Part shown: one piece after another, positions 42,607-52,046 of the stretch
Layout: the number at the start of each line of letters is the position of its first letter
Numbering within the stretch: position 1 is the stretch's first letter
NCBI GenBank assembly: GCA_964555235.1
Contig: CAZKRU010000018.1
Span: 1 to 58,887 of the forward strand
Origin: CAZKRU01 sp964555235
GTDB taxonomy: Bacteria > Verrucomicrobiota > Verrucomicrobiia > Methylacidiphilales > CAMAQI01
Direction: 5' to 3'
DNA length: 58,887 bases
Notes under the pieces: generated by a model
Database searches by the model: none
What the model saw: only the letters and a program-made list of their open reading frames with translations
Told to the model about the DNA's origin: nothing
Made by a program: the position numbers and the translations under genes

Positions 42607-43561
42607 TTGTCACGTACATCTCGTCGGAAATGGCTCCCAAGGAAGCGGGTGCTGGTTGCGTCCTCGGGGAATTTATCATTTATTATATCACTACATGCTG
42701 CGCGAGCTGGGACTTCCCCGTTCGGCAATGAAAGGAGATCTGGATCAATTCTATTTGGAGAGGATGTTAAAAGAGATCCGAGGGTCTTCTGTCGAAGCGG
42801 CGGTGGTCCTGGCCATGGACGATATCTATGATGCGAAAGGACAAGTCATGGAAGGTCAGGGAACTTTTTATGTGCCGAATGATTACATCCTGCGCTTGAG
42901 CCGAGAGCATCCGGAGATCATTCCAGCAGTTTCCATTCACCCCTCACGCTTGGACGCGATGGATGAATTGGAGAAATGCATTGAAGGGGGAGCCGCCGTT
43001 TTGAAACTCCTCCCCAATGTTCACGGAGTCGATTATCGGGAACGGCGACATGAAAAATTCTGGCAACGACTCGCCGAAGCAGGAATCCCCCTCCTCACCC
43101 ATACGGGAAGTGAACATACACTTCCGGTTCTGAATGCACGGCTTGCGGATCCGGAACGATTAGAGTTTCCCTTGGAATGTGGCGTTACCGTGATTGCCGC
43201 TCATGGTGCCACCAAGAATACACCGTTGGATCCGGATGGATTGACGCCGCTTCTCGAATTAATGAAGCGCTTTCCACGACTCTATTCGGACACAAGCGCC
43301 TTTAACGCTCCGTTGAGGGCGAAATATTATCAGAGGATTTTGAAATCGGAATGGCGCGAGCGATTTCTCCACGGAAGTGATTATCCCGTCCCCGTCATGG
43401 CCCTCTGGCCCCGTCTTTGGGGCGAAATCGACCGTAAGTCTCAGAAAGCCGTGGATGCCATTCCAAACTCAATGGAGCGCGACCTTCAAATCAAGCGGAT
43501 CCTCGGATTTGAAGAGGAACACTTCACACGTTTTTCACAACTTTTGAGAAAAACCGGGTAA
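42596..43561 (+). CDS. Amidohydrolase 2 family protein
   Basis: 321 aa, metal-dependent TIM-barrel hydrolase. RIDCHVHLVG (His6, His8) gives the HxH metal motif; PLLTHTGSEHTLPVL and VTVIAAHGATKN give further His ligands; FLHGSDYPVPV holds the catalytic Asp. The substrate is not predictable. Its ATG overlaps the end of the GxxExxY remnant by 11 bp. Confidence 0.85.
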   Translation: MRIDCHVHLVGNGSQGSGCWLRPRGIYHLLYHYMLRELGLPRSAMKGDLDQFYLERMLKEIRGSSVEAAVVLAMDDIYDAKGQVMEGQGTFYVPNDYILRLSREHPEIIPAVSIHPSRLDAMDELEKCIEGGAAVLKLLPNVHGVDYRERRHEKFWQRLAEAGIPLLTHTGSEHTLPVLNARLADPERLEFPLECGVTVIAAHGATKNTPLDPDGLTPLLELMKRFPRLYSDTSAFNAPLRAKYYQRILKSEWRERFLHGSDYPVPVMALWPRLWGEIDRKSQKAVDAIPNSMERDLQIKRILGFEEEHFTRFSQLLRKTG

Positions 43562-43563
43562 TT

Positions 43564-44108
43564 CCTCACACCAAGCTCCTGCCCGTGGAACGCGCTGACA
43601 CGGCTGTGAAGGGAACCTCCTCACACAAAGGCACCAAGTCACAATCGGAAGGTGTTTTTGTTTCATCTCATAAAAAATCGGAAATGGCTTAACAAGCTTT
43701 GTGGCTTCGTGCCTCCTAAAAAACAAACTTGCTAAGTCGTTGTCTCTCGCGAAGTTCGCCAAGCCGCCAAGAAACCCTTTTTTGTTTTTAAATCGGAATT
43801 CAACCCTTCGCACCCCCGCCTGCAACGCTATGCGTAGCATTGCGGGCAGGTTGGCGAACTTGGCGAGAGATTTGATCCTGTTCTCTCCACTCATTGCCCC
43901 ATGAGCACAGGGGCTGAAGCTTTGTGTGAGGAACAACTTACTTCCAAAGACCTCATGATCAAGAGTTTCTCGCGCAGAGCAACGGAGTCCGCTGAGGGCA
44001 TGTTTTTGAATTGAAAAACAAAATTAATCACTCGGCGATCTCTGCGCGAAAAATCATCCACTTCACAACCGTGTCAGTACGTTCCACGGGCAGGAGCTTC
44101 GTGCGAGG
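43564..44108. repeat. 545-bp element with 48-bp inverted ends
   Basis: The outer arms, 43,564-43,611 and 44,061-44,108, are inverted copies with 43 of 48 bases matching. Inside lie further inverted pairs: CCTCACACAAAG against CTTTGTGTGAGG (43,920-43,931), the gcgaagttcgcc/ggcgaacttggc pair (43,740-43,900) and TTCTCGCGCAGAG against CTCTGCGCGAA (43,968-44,048). It fills the space between two convergent genes; no gene is seen in it. Confidence 0.75.
43740..43900. repeat. Dispersed palindromic repeat, copy 1
   Basis: Matches 54,916-55,038: TGTCTCTCGC...CGCCAAGCCGCCAAGAAA at the left, TTGGCGA...GAGAGA then GATCCTGTTCTCTCCAC and ATTGCCCCA at the right. Copy 1 holds an extra palindromic stretch at about 43,817-43,850 (CCTGCAACGCTA then TAGCATTGCGGGCAGG) that copy 2 lacks. 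Confidence 0.75.
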
Positions 44109-44114
44109 CCGCAC

Positions 44115-46157
44115 TCAATCCGTTCCGTAGATTTCCACTTCGGTGATGCTATTCCATTCCGAAACGGAATTCCCATATCCAACAATGCGAATCTGACGGG
44201 CGCGTGTGTCGGGAAAGTCGTACGGTTCCAAGGCGAGGCTACTCCCGGAACTCTGATGTTGAGAAAGAATCGGCTTCCAAGTCACTCCATCCAACGAAGT
44301 CTGGACGTCAAAATAACTGATTCGCTGATTTCCTTTATACCAGGCAATCTTGATGGAGCGGACATTTTTCTCAGCACCGAGATTGTAGTTAATCCAAGCC
44401 CCCTCACCGAATGCCGACCAGCGATCATTGTCGAGTAGACTTCCGTCCACCGTCGCGGCAGGAAGATGCCCGTCGTTCGCGCTCGCCGTCACGGCAGAGG
44501 CTGCGACAACCAATCGACTCTCCTGCTCAAAATAGGCTCCCGTAGGACCGCCGTCAAAGATCGGTCCGACTTCATTCCTTAGCAAAGGCCGATACCCGGT
44601 ACCGGAAAGCCCACGCTCAAAACAACCGATGTCTTGAGCCGATGCAGGACGCTTGAGTCCGGTCACGTCATGATCCGAAACCAGACTGGAATTTGCTTTT
44701 CCCAGTAACGGACTCGCGGCTGTCGGGATCAAATATCGGTCAAAGACTTCCGTCACCAAGGGAGAAGCCGTTCCGCTATAAACGCCATCCTTCAACCCCG
44801 TCCAACCGTAGCTTTTTAAAGGATGGTAAATATAATTTCCTCCCGATCCGGATGGAGTGAAAAGACTATTGCGTACAATTCCATGACTCGTTCCACTACC
44901 TTGCCAGACATTATTGTAGATCTTCACTGAAGTCGGCTCAACGCTCCCCTTTTGCAACAGCCCCAGATTCATTTCATGACAGTTCAGAAACGTGTTATTA
45001 AAAATCTTCGCCCCGTGCGACGCCTCATAGCCACTACTTCCACCAGAGCCGTTTCCGTCCTTAAAACTACTCTCTCCCCCCAGAAGAGAAAGCGCCGCAC
45101 GCAATTCTTCGCCCGCTAAATTGATAAAATAATTATTACTGATCGTATGATTTTGCCCAATAATACGAACTCCCCCCTGATAGGAATTCGGTGTCCTGAG
45201 GAGAATCGAATTTCCAGAATAATATCCAGCTCCGAAGGTAAAATTTCCATCGACGATTGCATTGTCCCCATGTCGCAATGTGATCTGACCGTAGCTTTCC
45301 AGGAAAGTATTTTGCCGAATGATGTTTCCCCTCGATTTGTTCGAGATGATTTCCATATCCTGAGGCTTCTTGCCGTCCGTTCGCCAAATCGATCGATAAA
45401 AAACATTGTGTTCGACAGTCACTTTCATCAGGTGCGCCTGAGAACTGCTGTCCCCAATCCGGATCGTCTCATAACCATTTCCAGCATCACCAGAAAGATT
45501 CGAAGATTCTCTCGGTCCAAAGTAACAATAGCGAATCACATGATTTCGAGGGAGATCAATTCCCCCCGCTTCATCCGTGCTCCGTTTGAAAGCAACCGTC
45601 GCATTGCGATTCGGTTCGTTCTTTCCCTCAAAGGAACAATATTCGATCAAATGATCAAACCCTTCCGCAAAAATCCAATGCCCATAGTCATCCCCAGCCG
45701 TGCAATTCTTAAACCGCAGATTTGAGAGCTTCATTAAGCGTGAATTTGCATTCAAATGAATGATCCAAGCGGGATCACTCTTCCCGTTATTGCGCATTCC
45801 ACTTCCACTTGAAAAATCCAAGCCTGATAAAGTAATTCCCCGACCTTTCAACGTGATCTCCGAAGGTTCTGTGACACGAACCCCTCCCGCTACTTTCGCA
45901 TAAACCAGAATCGGATTGGTCTTTGCCACTGAATCACTCGAAATCGTACTTTCGAGGGTTTTGGTGAGTGCTTTGTACGATCCGGATTCAAGGATCACCA
46001 GATCCCCGGCGTTGAGGAGCGGAAGAGCGTTAAAATCGATCGCATTTTTAACCGAGTACGTTTTTGCCAATGCCTGATTAGCAAGGAGAGCACTGAAAAC
46101 GACCGCAACGCCACACCAGGCTCGGAACCGATTAAGTACAATTGCTATTATTTTCAT
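44115..46157 (-). CDS. PL6 polysaccharide lyase with F5/8 C domain
   Basis: 680 aa, exported (signal peptide about 1-31, ending NQALA). Beta-helix lyase of family PL6 (alginate lyase/chondroitinase B type), about 33-500: Lys274 in ISNKSRG and Arg295 in TLRHGDN are spaced 21 residues apart, as are the catalytic Lys/Arg of PL6 enzymes. A discoidin-like F5/8 type C domain (about 545-680; ATVDGSLLDNDRWSAFGEGA) probably binds glycan. Cleaves uronic-acid polymers outside the cell; alginate or a glycosaminoglycan is the likely substrate. Confidence 0.88.
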   Translation of the reverse strand: MKIIAIVLNRFRAWCGVAVVFSALLANQALAKTYSVKNAIDFNALPLLNAGDLVILESGSYKALTKTLESTISSDSVAKTNPILVYAKVAGGVRVTEPSEITLKGRGITLSGLDFSSGSGMRNNGKSDPAWIIHLNANSRLMKLSNLRFKNCTAGDDYGHWIFAEGFDHLIEYCSFEGKNEPNRNATVAFKRSTDEAGGIDLPRNHVIRYCYFGPRESSNLSGDAGNGYETIRIGDSSSQAHLMKVTVEHNVFYRSIWRTDGKKPQDMEIISNKSRGNIIRQNTFLESYGQITLRHGDNAIVDGNFTFGAGYYSGNSILLRTPNSYQGGVRIIGQNHTISNNYFINLAGEELRAALSLLGGESSFKDGNGSGGSSGYEASHGAKIFNNTFLNCHEMNLGLLQKGSVEPTSVKIYNNVWQGSGTSHGIVRNSLFTPSGSGGNYIYHPLKSYGWTGLKDGVYSGTASPLVTEVFDRYLIPTAASPLLGKANSSLVSDHDVTGLKRPASAQDIGCFERGLSGTGYRPLLRNEVGPIFDGGPTGAYFEQESRLVVAASAVTASANDGHLPAATVDGSLLDNDRWSAFGEGAWINYNLGAEKNVRSIKIAWYKGNQRISYFDVQTSLDGVTWKPILSQHQSSGSSLALEPYDFPDTRARQIRIVGYGNSVSEWNSITEVEIYGTD

Positions 46158-46248
46158 TTAAGCGTTTTTGCACGGAATTTTTGCGATGGCAAGCAAATTT
46201 TATTATTATTAAATTATAAATCATAAAAATATATTGATGTACCACTTA

Positions 46249-46277
46249 GTGGGGCCAGTCCGGAGGACTGCCCCCAC
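46249..46277. repeat. Short REP-like palindrome
   Basis: GTGGGGCCAGTCC, 3 nt, then GGACTGCCCCCAC: a 13-position stem with one mismatch in the 180-bp gap between the divergent PL6 and dusB genes. No U-tail. Resembles dispersed REP elements; no role shown. Confidence 0.6.
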
Positions 46278-46337
46278 CAAAGAGACCCAATTTAGTAATT
46301 TTAAATTTTGGCAATTTCCCCTAGCGTTCTTCTTCCG

Positions 46338-47459
46338 ATGAATCTCGACACCCTCTCGATAGGCTCCCTGCGACTGGCGTCTCCCCTGACGCTAGCGCCG
46401 CTGGCTGGCTATACGAATCTCCCGTTTCGACTCGTCATCCGGGAAATCGGAGGTGTGGGACTTTGCACCACGGATCTCGTCAATGCCCGTTCGCTTTTAG
46501 AGAAAAACAAGAAGGCCCTCAAGCTCATTGAAACGATTCCCGCCGATTCCCCCTTCGCCGTTCAACTCTTCGGCTCGGTTCCCGAGGAGATGACGGCTGC
46601 CGCACAGGACCTTGAAGCGAGAGGCGTTCACTCGATTGACATCAATATGGGTTGCCCCGTTCGCAAGGTCTGCAAAGTCGGAGGAGGTTCCGCAATGATG
46701 ACTGAATGCGACAAGACTGCGGCACTCGTTGGCAAAATGATTTCTGCCGTGAAAATTCCAATCACCTGCAAGATGCGCCTCGGCTGGGATGCGGACAATC
46801 TCACCGCCCCCGACCTCGCGCGAGCGTTGGAGGATGTCGGAGCTACTGCCATCACGATTCACGGTCGAACCCGGGAGCAGGGATTTTCCGGAAGCGTGAA
46901 TCTCGCCGGAATTCGTGCCGTCGCTGCCGCAGTTAAAATTCCCGTCATCGCGAATGGCGACGTTATCTCCCCTCAAGCCGCCAAACGGATGCGGGATGAA
47001 ACCGGCTGCGCAGGAATCGCCATTGGACGCGGCGCATTTTACAATCCGTGGCTCTTTCAACATATCCTTCACTATCTCCGAACGAACGAACTGCCCGCGG
47101 AACCAACCTTCGACGAGCGCGTCACCGTGATGTCGCGCCACCTCGATCTGATGATCGAAGTCTTCGGCGAGGGAATTGGATGCCGCATGTTCCGTAAAGT
47201 CGGTCCGTGGTATGCCAAGCGATTCGGTCCCTGCTCCTTCTTTAACAAAAAAATCGTCCTCCTCTCCAGCCGCGACGAGTATTTGAAAGTCCTCGCAGAC
47301 TACCGCGATTGGCGCAGCCGCTTCCTCGATGCCGAGGGAAATCTCCAGCCGAAATATGTTCCTGCGGATTTGGCGATGAATTTCTCCGACGGTTTCGAGC
47401 CGGCCGTTACACAACGAACTGCGATTCCCGTCCCCTCCGGACCACAAGAGCTTTGGTAA
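46338..47459 (+). CDS. dusB: tRNA-dihydrouridine synthase (DusB-like)
   Basis: 373 aa from the ATG at 46,338. FMN enzyme that reduces uridines in tRNA D-loops. APLAGYTNLPFR opens the barrel; DINMGCPVRKVCKVGGGSAM holds catalytic Cys106; CKMRLGW has the conserved Lys145; AITIHGRTREQGFSG and VIANGDVISP bind FMN phosphate. The C-terminal helical domain is about 250-340 and a 30-residue tail is specific to this protein. Confidence 0.92.
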   Translation: MNLDTLSIGSLRLASPLTLAPLAGYTNLPFRLVIREIGGVGLCTTDLVNARSLLEKNKKALKLIETIPADSPFAVQLFGSVPEEMTAAAQDLEARGVHSIDINMGCPVRKVCKVGGGSAMMTECDKTAALVGKMISAVKIPITCKMRLGWDADNLTAPDLARALEDVGATAITIHGRTREQGFSGSVNLAGIRAVAAAVKIPVIANGDVISPQAAKRMRDETGCAGIAIGRGAFYNPWLFQHILHYLRTNELPAEPTFDERVTVMSRHLDLMIEVFGEGIGCRMFRKVGPWYAKRFGPCSFFNKKIVLLSSRDEYLKVLADYRDWRSRFLDAEGNLQPKYVPADLAMNFSDGFEPAVTQRTAIPVPSGPQELW

Positions 47460-47534
47460 ATGAACCGCAATTCACCATCAATAAATAGCAATCCACCGCT
47501 AGCATCGCTTGAGAAAATCGCTAGCCTTTGGTCC

Positions 47535-48407
47535 ATGAGAAAGTCATTCCTTTATTCCGTTCTTTTATTGACCGTCGGACTCCTCCTCGGAGCCTGCTCA
47601 TCAAAACCAATGAAAGTCGTCATTGCCCTCAAACCGGACAAGAATCCGGACAAAATGCTCGAAGAGCGCCAAACCCTGACCACCTACCTCAAAAGCTCCT
47701 TGAATCATGAGGTCGAAGTCATTGTTCCAACCGCCTCAGCCGTTATCCTTGAAGGCTTTGCCAATGGAACAATCGACGCCGGATACCTTAGCGCCACTGA
47801 AATGATCCAAGCCTCCAATCAAAATTCTGCCGATCTTCTCCTCGCCGGTGAAATCAATGGAAGCACGACTTACAAAAGTTACTGGGTCTGCCTGGCCGAA
47901 AAGCCCTATGCTCGGATCGAAGATCTCCAAGGTAAAAAAATCGCTTTCTCCAGTAAAACCAGCACTTCCGGTTACGTCATCCCCCACTTTGACTTGATCC
48001 GACGTAAACTCATTGCCCCGCAGGCCGATCCGGAAACCTTTTTCGGTGCTGGCAATGTCTGGTACGGAACCGGATATGTCTCCGCCGTGGAACAAGTTCT
48101 TTCGGGGGATGCCGAAGCCGCCGCCATCAGCTATTACGTTCTGGATTTGGACAAGCACTTAAAGGCAGATCAGCGCGCCAAGTTGAAGAAACTACAGGAA
48201 CAGGGCGAAGTACCAACTCACGTCATTGCCGTCCGTCGATCTCTTCCTGAAAACGAAAAAGCCGCCCTAAAAAAGACCCTTCTCGGCTTGAATTCAGAAC
48301 CCCATCTCGCGCTTCGGGATAAAATCTTCACTTCAAAGTTGACAGAAACCGATGCGGTCGCGCATCTTCAGCCACTCCGTGACGCGCTGAAAGCCATCGG
48401 AAAATAA
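47535..48407 (+). CDS. PhnD-like ABC substrate-binding lipoprotein
   Basis: 290 aa from the ATG at 47,535. Lipoprotein signal ending LLLGAC. PhnD family (phosphate/phosphite/phosphonate binding): MKVVIALKPDKNPDKMLEER, then LAEKPYARIEDLQGKKIAFS, SSKTSTSGYVIPHFDL and WYGTGYVSAVEQVLSGDAEA. First gene of a three-gene transporter operon; 3 bp before the ATPase. The ligand cannot be told from sequence, and no C-P lyase genes are present here. Confidence 0.88.
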   Translation: MRKSFLYSVLLLTVGLLLGACSSKPMKVVIALKPDKNPDKMLEERQTLTTYLKSSLNHEVEVIVPTASAVILEGFANGTIDAGYLSATEMIQASNQNSADLLLAGEINGSTTYKSYWVCLAEKPYARIEDLQGKKIAFSSKTSTSGYVIPHFDLIRRKLIAPQADPETFFGAGNVWYGTGYVSAVEQVLSGDAEAAAISYYVLDLDKHLKADQRAKLKKLQEQGEVPTHVIAVRRSLPENEKAALKKTLLGLNSEPHLALRDKIFTSKLTETDAVAHLQPLRDALKAIGK

Positions 48408-48410
48408 ATC

Positions 48411-49121
48411 GTGAGCACAACAACTCCCTTTCACCTTTCCCTTCGTGAGATCGGAGTTCGTCGAAACAATCGATGGCTTTTTCGAGGCATGAACCTCGAA
48501 ATTCCACGAGGCAAGATGGTCGCAGTGGTCGGTCCCTCCGGTGTTGGCAAATCAAGTCTTCTCAGCTGTCTCGCCGGACTTCTCCCCGTCAACGAGGGGG
48601 AATTAACCTATCGCTGCAATCGAAATTGCGAGCACTCACCCAAAAATTTTCAAAAAAAAATTGGAATTGTTTTTCAACACTTACGACTCACCCCCACCAA
48701 CAGTTGTCTCACGAATGTGCTCTGCGGACGACTCGGACGCTATCCCTGGTGGAAAACCCTCTTTCGTTTTCCTTCCGCCGATCGTAAACGGGCGACGGAA
48801 CTCCTGACCGATCTGGGCCTCTCCGCTTCCTTACATCGATGGGTCAGCGAAACCTCGGGAGGTGAACAGCAGCGGGTCGCCGTCGCCCGCGCGCTCTTTC
48901 AGGAACCCGAGCTCTACCTTGCCGATGAGCCGGTCTCGAATCTAGACACTTATTATGCCGGTCGCGTTCTTGGACTTCTCAAGCAGGAGTGCGCGTTGCG
49001 CCAATGCTCCGTCCTCTGCGTGCTGCATGACGCTGCGCTTGTCGAACGGTTTGCCGATCTCGTTCTCAGCCTGGATCCTTCAAATCCGAGCGGATGGCGA
49101 CTCCGCACCGTACGAAATTAA
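48411..49121 (+). CDS. PhnC-like ABC transporter ATPase
   Basis: 236 aa from a GTG. Walker A GPSGVGKSSLL, Q-loop GIVFQHLRLTPTNSCLTNVL (typical of PhnC), signature ETSGGEQQRVAVARAL, Walker B LYLADEPVSNLD and H-loop VLHDAALVERFAD. Drives uptake of the ligand captured by the lipoprotein. Confidence 0.92.
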   Translation: MSTTTPFHLSLREIGVRRNNRWLFRGMNLEIPRGKMVAVVGPSGVGKSSLLSCLAGLLPVNEGELTYRCNRNCEHSPKNFQKKIGIVFQHLRLTPTNSCLTNVLCGRLGRYPWWKTLFRFPSADRKRATELLTDLGLSASLHRWVSETSGGEQQRVAVARALFQEPELYLADEPVSNLDTYYAGRVLGLLKQECALRQCSVLCVLHDAALVERFADLVLSLDPSNPSGWRLRTVRN

Positions 49122-49123
49122 TC

Positions 49124-50005
49124 ATGAATCCTTCCCTTCCCTCTTGGAAAACGAAGATTAACGCCCTCAACCTCTCCCTCGCTTTTTTTGTACTCGCCGT
49201 CATCGCTTCCGTTCCTGTTCTCGAAGGCTCCGGAAGATCGCTCCAATATTGGGCAAATTTCACCCGCTTCCTCTCCCATTTTTTCCCTCCGGATTTTTCG
49301 GTCTTCCCCCAGACTCTGATCTCGCTCAAGGAGACGATCCAAATTGCCGTCATGGCAACGCTCTTTTCAGTCATACTCGCCATTCCAGTTGCCCTACTCG
49401 GAGCCCAAAACCTCTCCCCTCGCGTCGCCGTTTGGACCGCGCGCACCCTGATGAATGTAATCCGAACTGTTCCCGGTTTGATCTGGGCATTGATCGGTGT
49501 CGCCATCGTCGGGGCCAATCCGCTGGCCGGCGTGATTGGACTCACTTTTTACAGCATCGGCTATCTTGGTAAATTTTTCAGTGATGCCTTTGAATCGGTC
49601 GACATCGAAATCGCCCGAGGCCTTCGAGCAATGGGGGCCGGACCAATTCAGGCATTTCAATACGGCATCTGGCCGCATGCCAAACTCCTCATCTGGAGTT
49701 CTGCCCTCTGGATGTTTGAATATAATATTCGCTCTGCCTCCATCATCGGCTATGTCGGCGCAGGAGGCATTGGACTTCAGCTCCACACCTTTCAGGAATA
49801 TCACGACTGGCCCAAATTCGCAGCGGTCCTGCTCGTGATTCTGATCGTGGTCACCTTGTTGGACCTCGTCGGAGAACGGATCCGTCAGGAAATCACGCAT
49901 CGCATCACTCCCAAAAGCGCTTCCTCCATTTTCAGTCAAACTCCTGCAGCCCCTTGTCCCGAAAAAAATCTCCCTCAACCCCCCTCAGGAAAAAACTATG
50001 GATAA
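49124..50005 (+). CDS. PhnE-like ABC transporter permease
   Basis: 293 aa from the ATG at 49,124, 2 bp after the ATPase stop; a start at 49,094 would overlap it. About six membrane segments; LISLKETIQIAVMATLFSVI and the EAA loop ARGLRAMGAGPIQAFQYGIW are PhnE-like. The end (PPSGKNYG) overlaps the start of polX by 8 bp. Confidence 0.9.
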   Translation: MNPSLPSWKTKINALNLSLAFFVLAVIASVPVLEGSGRSLQYWANFTRFLSHFFPPDFSVFPQTLISLKETIQIAVMATLFSVILAIPVALLGAQNLSPRVAVWTARTLMNVIRTVPGLIWALIGVAIVGANPLAGVIGLTFYSIGYLGKFFSDAFESVDIEIARGLRAMGAGPIQAFQYGIWPHAKLLIWSSALWMFEYNIRSASIIGYVGAGGIGLQLHTFQEYHDWPKFAAVLLVILIVVTLLDLVGERIRQEITHRITPKSASSIFSQTPAAPCPEKNLPQPPSGKNYG

Positions 50006-51758
50006 ATCCATCGTTGCCGAAATCCTCAACGAAATCGCCGTTCTTCTGGAACTGAAAGGCGAGAATCCGTTTAAATCCCGCGCGTACTCTTCCGCTGCCC
50101 GAACCCTCGAAATGCTTTCAGAAGATCTCGCCACGCTGGTGAAAGAAGAGCGGCTCAGTGAAATCAAAGGAATCGGCGAAGCCCTTCGCGAAAAAATCAC
50201 AGAACTCGTCACGACTGGAAAGCTGAAGTATTACGAAGAGCTCAAAGCGTCGGTGGAGCCCGGACTTCTGGAGATGCTTCGAATTCAAGGCCTCGGCCCA
50301 AAACGAATTCGCGTTCTTCACGAAAAACTCGGTATCAAGGATATCGCCGGATTGGAAGCCGCGTGTCAGGCCCACCAAATTTCAGAACTCGCCGGCTTCG
50401 GAGCAAAAAGCGAGGCGAATCTCCTTGCCGGAATCGAACAGCTCCGCTCCTTTCAAAATCAATTCCGCTATGGCGATGTCATTGAACGCGCCGAAGACTT
50501 GATCGATACCCTGCGACAACACCCCGAGATCATTCGCATCAACATCGCCGGGAGCCTTCGACGTGGGAAAGAAGTCATCAAAGACCTTGATCTCCTCGCC
50601 TCCTCCTCGAATCCGAAGCAAGTGATGGACGATTTCGTCGCACTTCCGGGAATTATCCGCATTTTGAATCATGGCGAAACCAAATCGAGCGTTCTTCTCG
50701 AGGAAGGACTTCAATGCGATCTCCGAGTCGTTCCCGATGCGCAATTCGCCGGAGCCCTCCACCACTTCACCGGAAGCAAGGAACACAATGTTACCTTGCG
50801 ACAGCGCGCCATCTCCCAAGGAAAAAAGGTCAGCGAATGGGGACTCTTTCGAGTTACTAAGAAAGGCGATACAGAAACCGAGGAGCCGATTCCGTGTCCG
50901 ACGGAAGAAGAACTCTTTCGACAACTCGGACTCGATTTTATTCCTCCGGAGCTTCGTGAAAACCAGGGTGAAATCGAAGCGGCCGAAGCGGGAAAAATCC
51001 CAAGACTCGTGGAATGGATTGAACTGCGCGGCTGCTTTCATAATCACACCAACGCCAGTGACGGCGCTCATGCACTGGAGCAGATGGCCGCCGGCGCGGA
51101 ACAAATCGGACTCGAATATCTCGGCATTGCCGATCACTCCAAATCCTCCTTTCAAGCCAATGGACTTTCTGAAGAGCGACTGCTCGCTCAAGTCGAACAG
51201 ATTCGAATCCTGAATCAAAAATCAGAAGACCTCATCCTTCTCTCTGGAGTCGAGTGTGACATTTTAAAAGATGGGACCCTTGATTACGACGACTCCGTTT
51301 TGAAAAAACTCGATTATGTGGTTGCTTCAGTTCACAGCAGTTTCACTCAAAGTGAAGAAGAGATGACGCAACGAATCATCCGCGCCATGGAAAATCCGCA
51401 TATCACAATGCTCGGACATCCGACCGGACGACTTCTTCTTCAACGCGACTCCTACGCCGTGAATCTTCCCAAGCTCTTGGATGCTGCGGCAGAGACCGGA
51501 ACCTGGATCGAACTCAACGCCAACCCGTACCGGCTCGACCTCGATTGGCGCTGGTGGAAGACGGCCCGAGACAAAGGGGTCAAGTGTGTGATCAATCCCG
51601 ACGCCCATCGCGTCAGTCAACTCGGCTACCTCAAGCTCGGCGTTCAAATTGCGCGCAAAGGGTGGCTCCGACGTGAAGACGTCGTCAATACCCTCCCCCT
51701 TTTCAAAATTCAAAAACTCCTTCAGACCCCGAAAAGCAAGCGCAACGCTGGTTTTTAA
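49998..51758 (+). CDS. polX: DNA polymerase/3'-5' exonuclease PolX
   Basis: 586 aa, full length. HhH region about 1-140 (GIGEALREKITELV, GLGPKRIRVLHEKLG); family X polymerase about 150-310 with AGSLRRGKEVIKDLDLL (Asp197, Asp199) and Asp241 in QCDLRVV; PHP exonuclease about 335-575 starting FHNHTNASDG (His348, His350) and ending NPDAHRVSQLGYLKLG. Gap-filling and end-trimming in base-excision repair. Starts inside the permease gene, so probably co-transcribed. Confidence 0.95.
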   Translation: MDKSIVAEILNEIAVLLELKGENPFKSRAYSSAARTLEMLSEDLATLVKEERLSEIKGIGEALREKITELVTTGKLKYYEELKASVEPGLLEMLRIQGLGPKRIRVLHEKLGIKDIAGLEAACQAHQISELAGFGAKSEANLLAGIEQLRSFQNQFRYGDVIERAEDLIDTLRQHPEIIRINIAGSLRRGKEVIKDLDLLASSSNPKQVMDDFVALPGIIRILNHGETKSSVLLEEGLQCDLRVVPDAQFAGALHHFTGSKEHNVTLRQRAISQGKKVSEWGLFRVTKKGDTETEEPIPCPTEEELFRQLGLDFIPPELRENQGEIEAAEAGKIPRLVEWIELRGCFHNHTNASDGAHALEQMAAGAEQIGLEYLGIADHSKSSFQANGLSEERLLAQVEQIRILNQKSEDLILLSGVECDILKDGTLDYDDSVLKKLDYVVASVHSSFTQSEEEMTQRIIRAMENPHITMLGHPTGRLLLQRDSYAVNLPKLLDAAAETGTWIELNANPYRLDLDWRWWKTARDKGVKCVINPDAHRVSQLGYLKLGVQIARKGWLRREDVVNTLPLFKIQKLLQTPKSKRNAGF

Positions 51759-51932
51759 AAACATTTGCCACTCGACTTTGTTGGCAATGATTGGTGGTGG
51801 CAGTAGGAGATGAAAACGATCCGGCCACAAGAAGCACAGAAGACACAAAGGATTTTTCTGAAGACCAGGAAATGAGGAATTCAGGAATTTTGCCCGCGAA
51901 ACACGCAAAATAGACGAAAAGTAAAAATCCTA

Positions 51933-52046
51933 AGTTGGAGGCGGTCTCCCTGGAGCCCTTTTCAGGATCGATCCATCGGACTCAAACTCGTTTGAGTCCG
52001 TGGATCGAGTCCATGAAAAGACGTCCGTAGGACGACGCCTCCAACT
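51933..52046. repeat. 114-nt near-perfect palindrome
   Basis: Arms AGTTGGAGGCG... and ...CGCCTCCAACT close on a centre CGGACTCAAAC-TC-GTTTGAGTCCG at 51,977-52,000. It lies in the 534-bp gap (51,759-52,292) between polX and the secreted fusion gene. The rest of that gap shows no convincing gene; a GTG reading from 52,086 merely extends the next gene upstream. Typical of dispersed host palindromes. Confidence 0.8.

Noticed and set aside
46497..47447. 316-aa open frame antisense to dusB
   Set aside because: Fully inside a conserved dusB gene on the other strand; composition is the mirror of dusB codons.
50382..51218. 278-aa open frame antisense to polX
   Set aside because: Shadow of polX, which has all its catalytic motifs; no independent domain.
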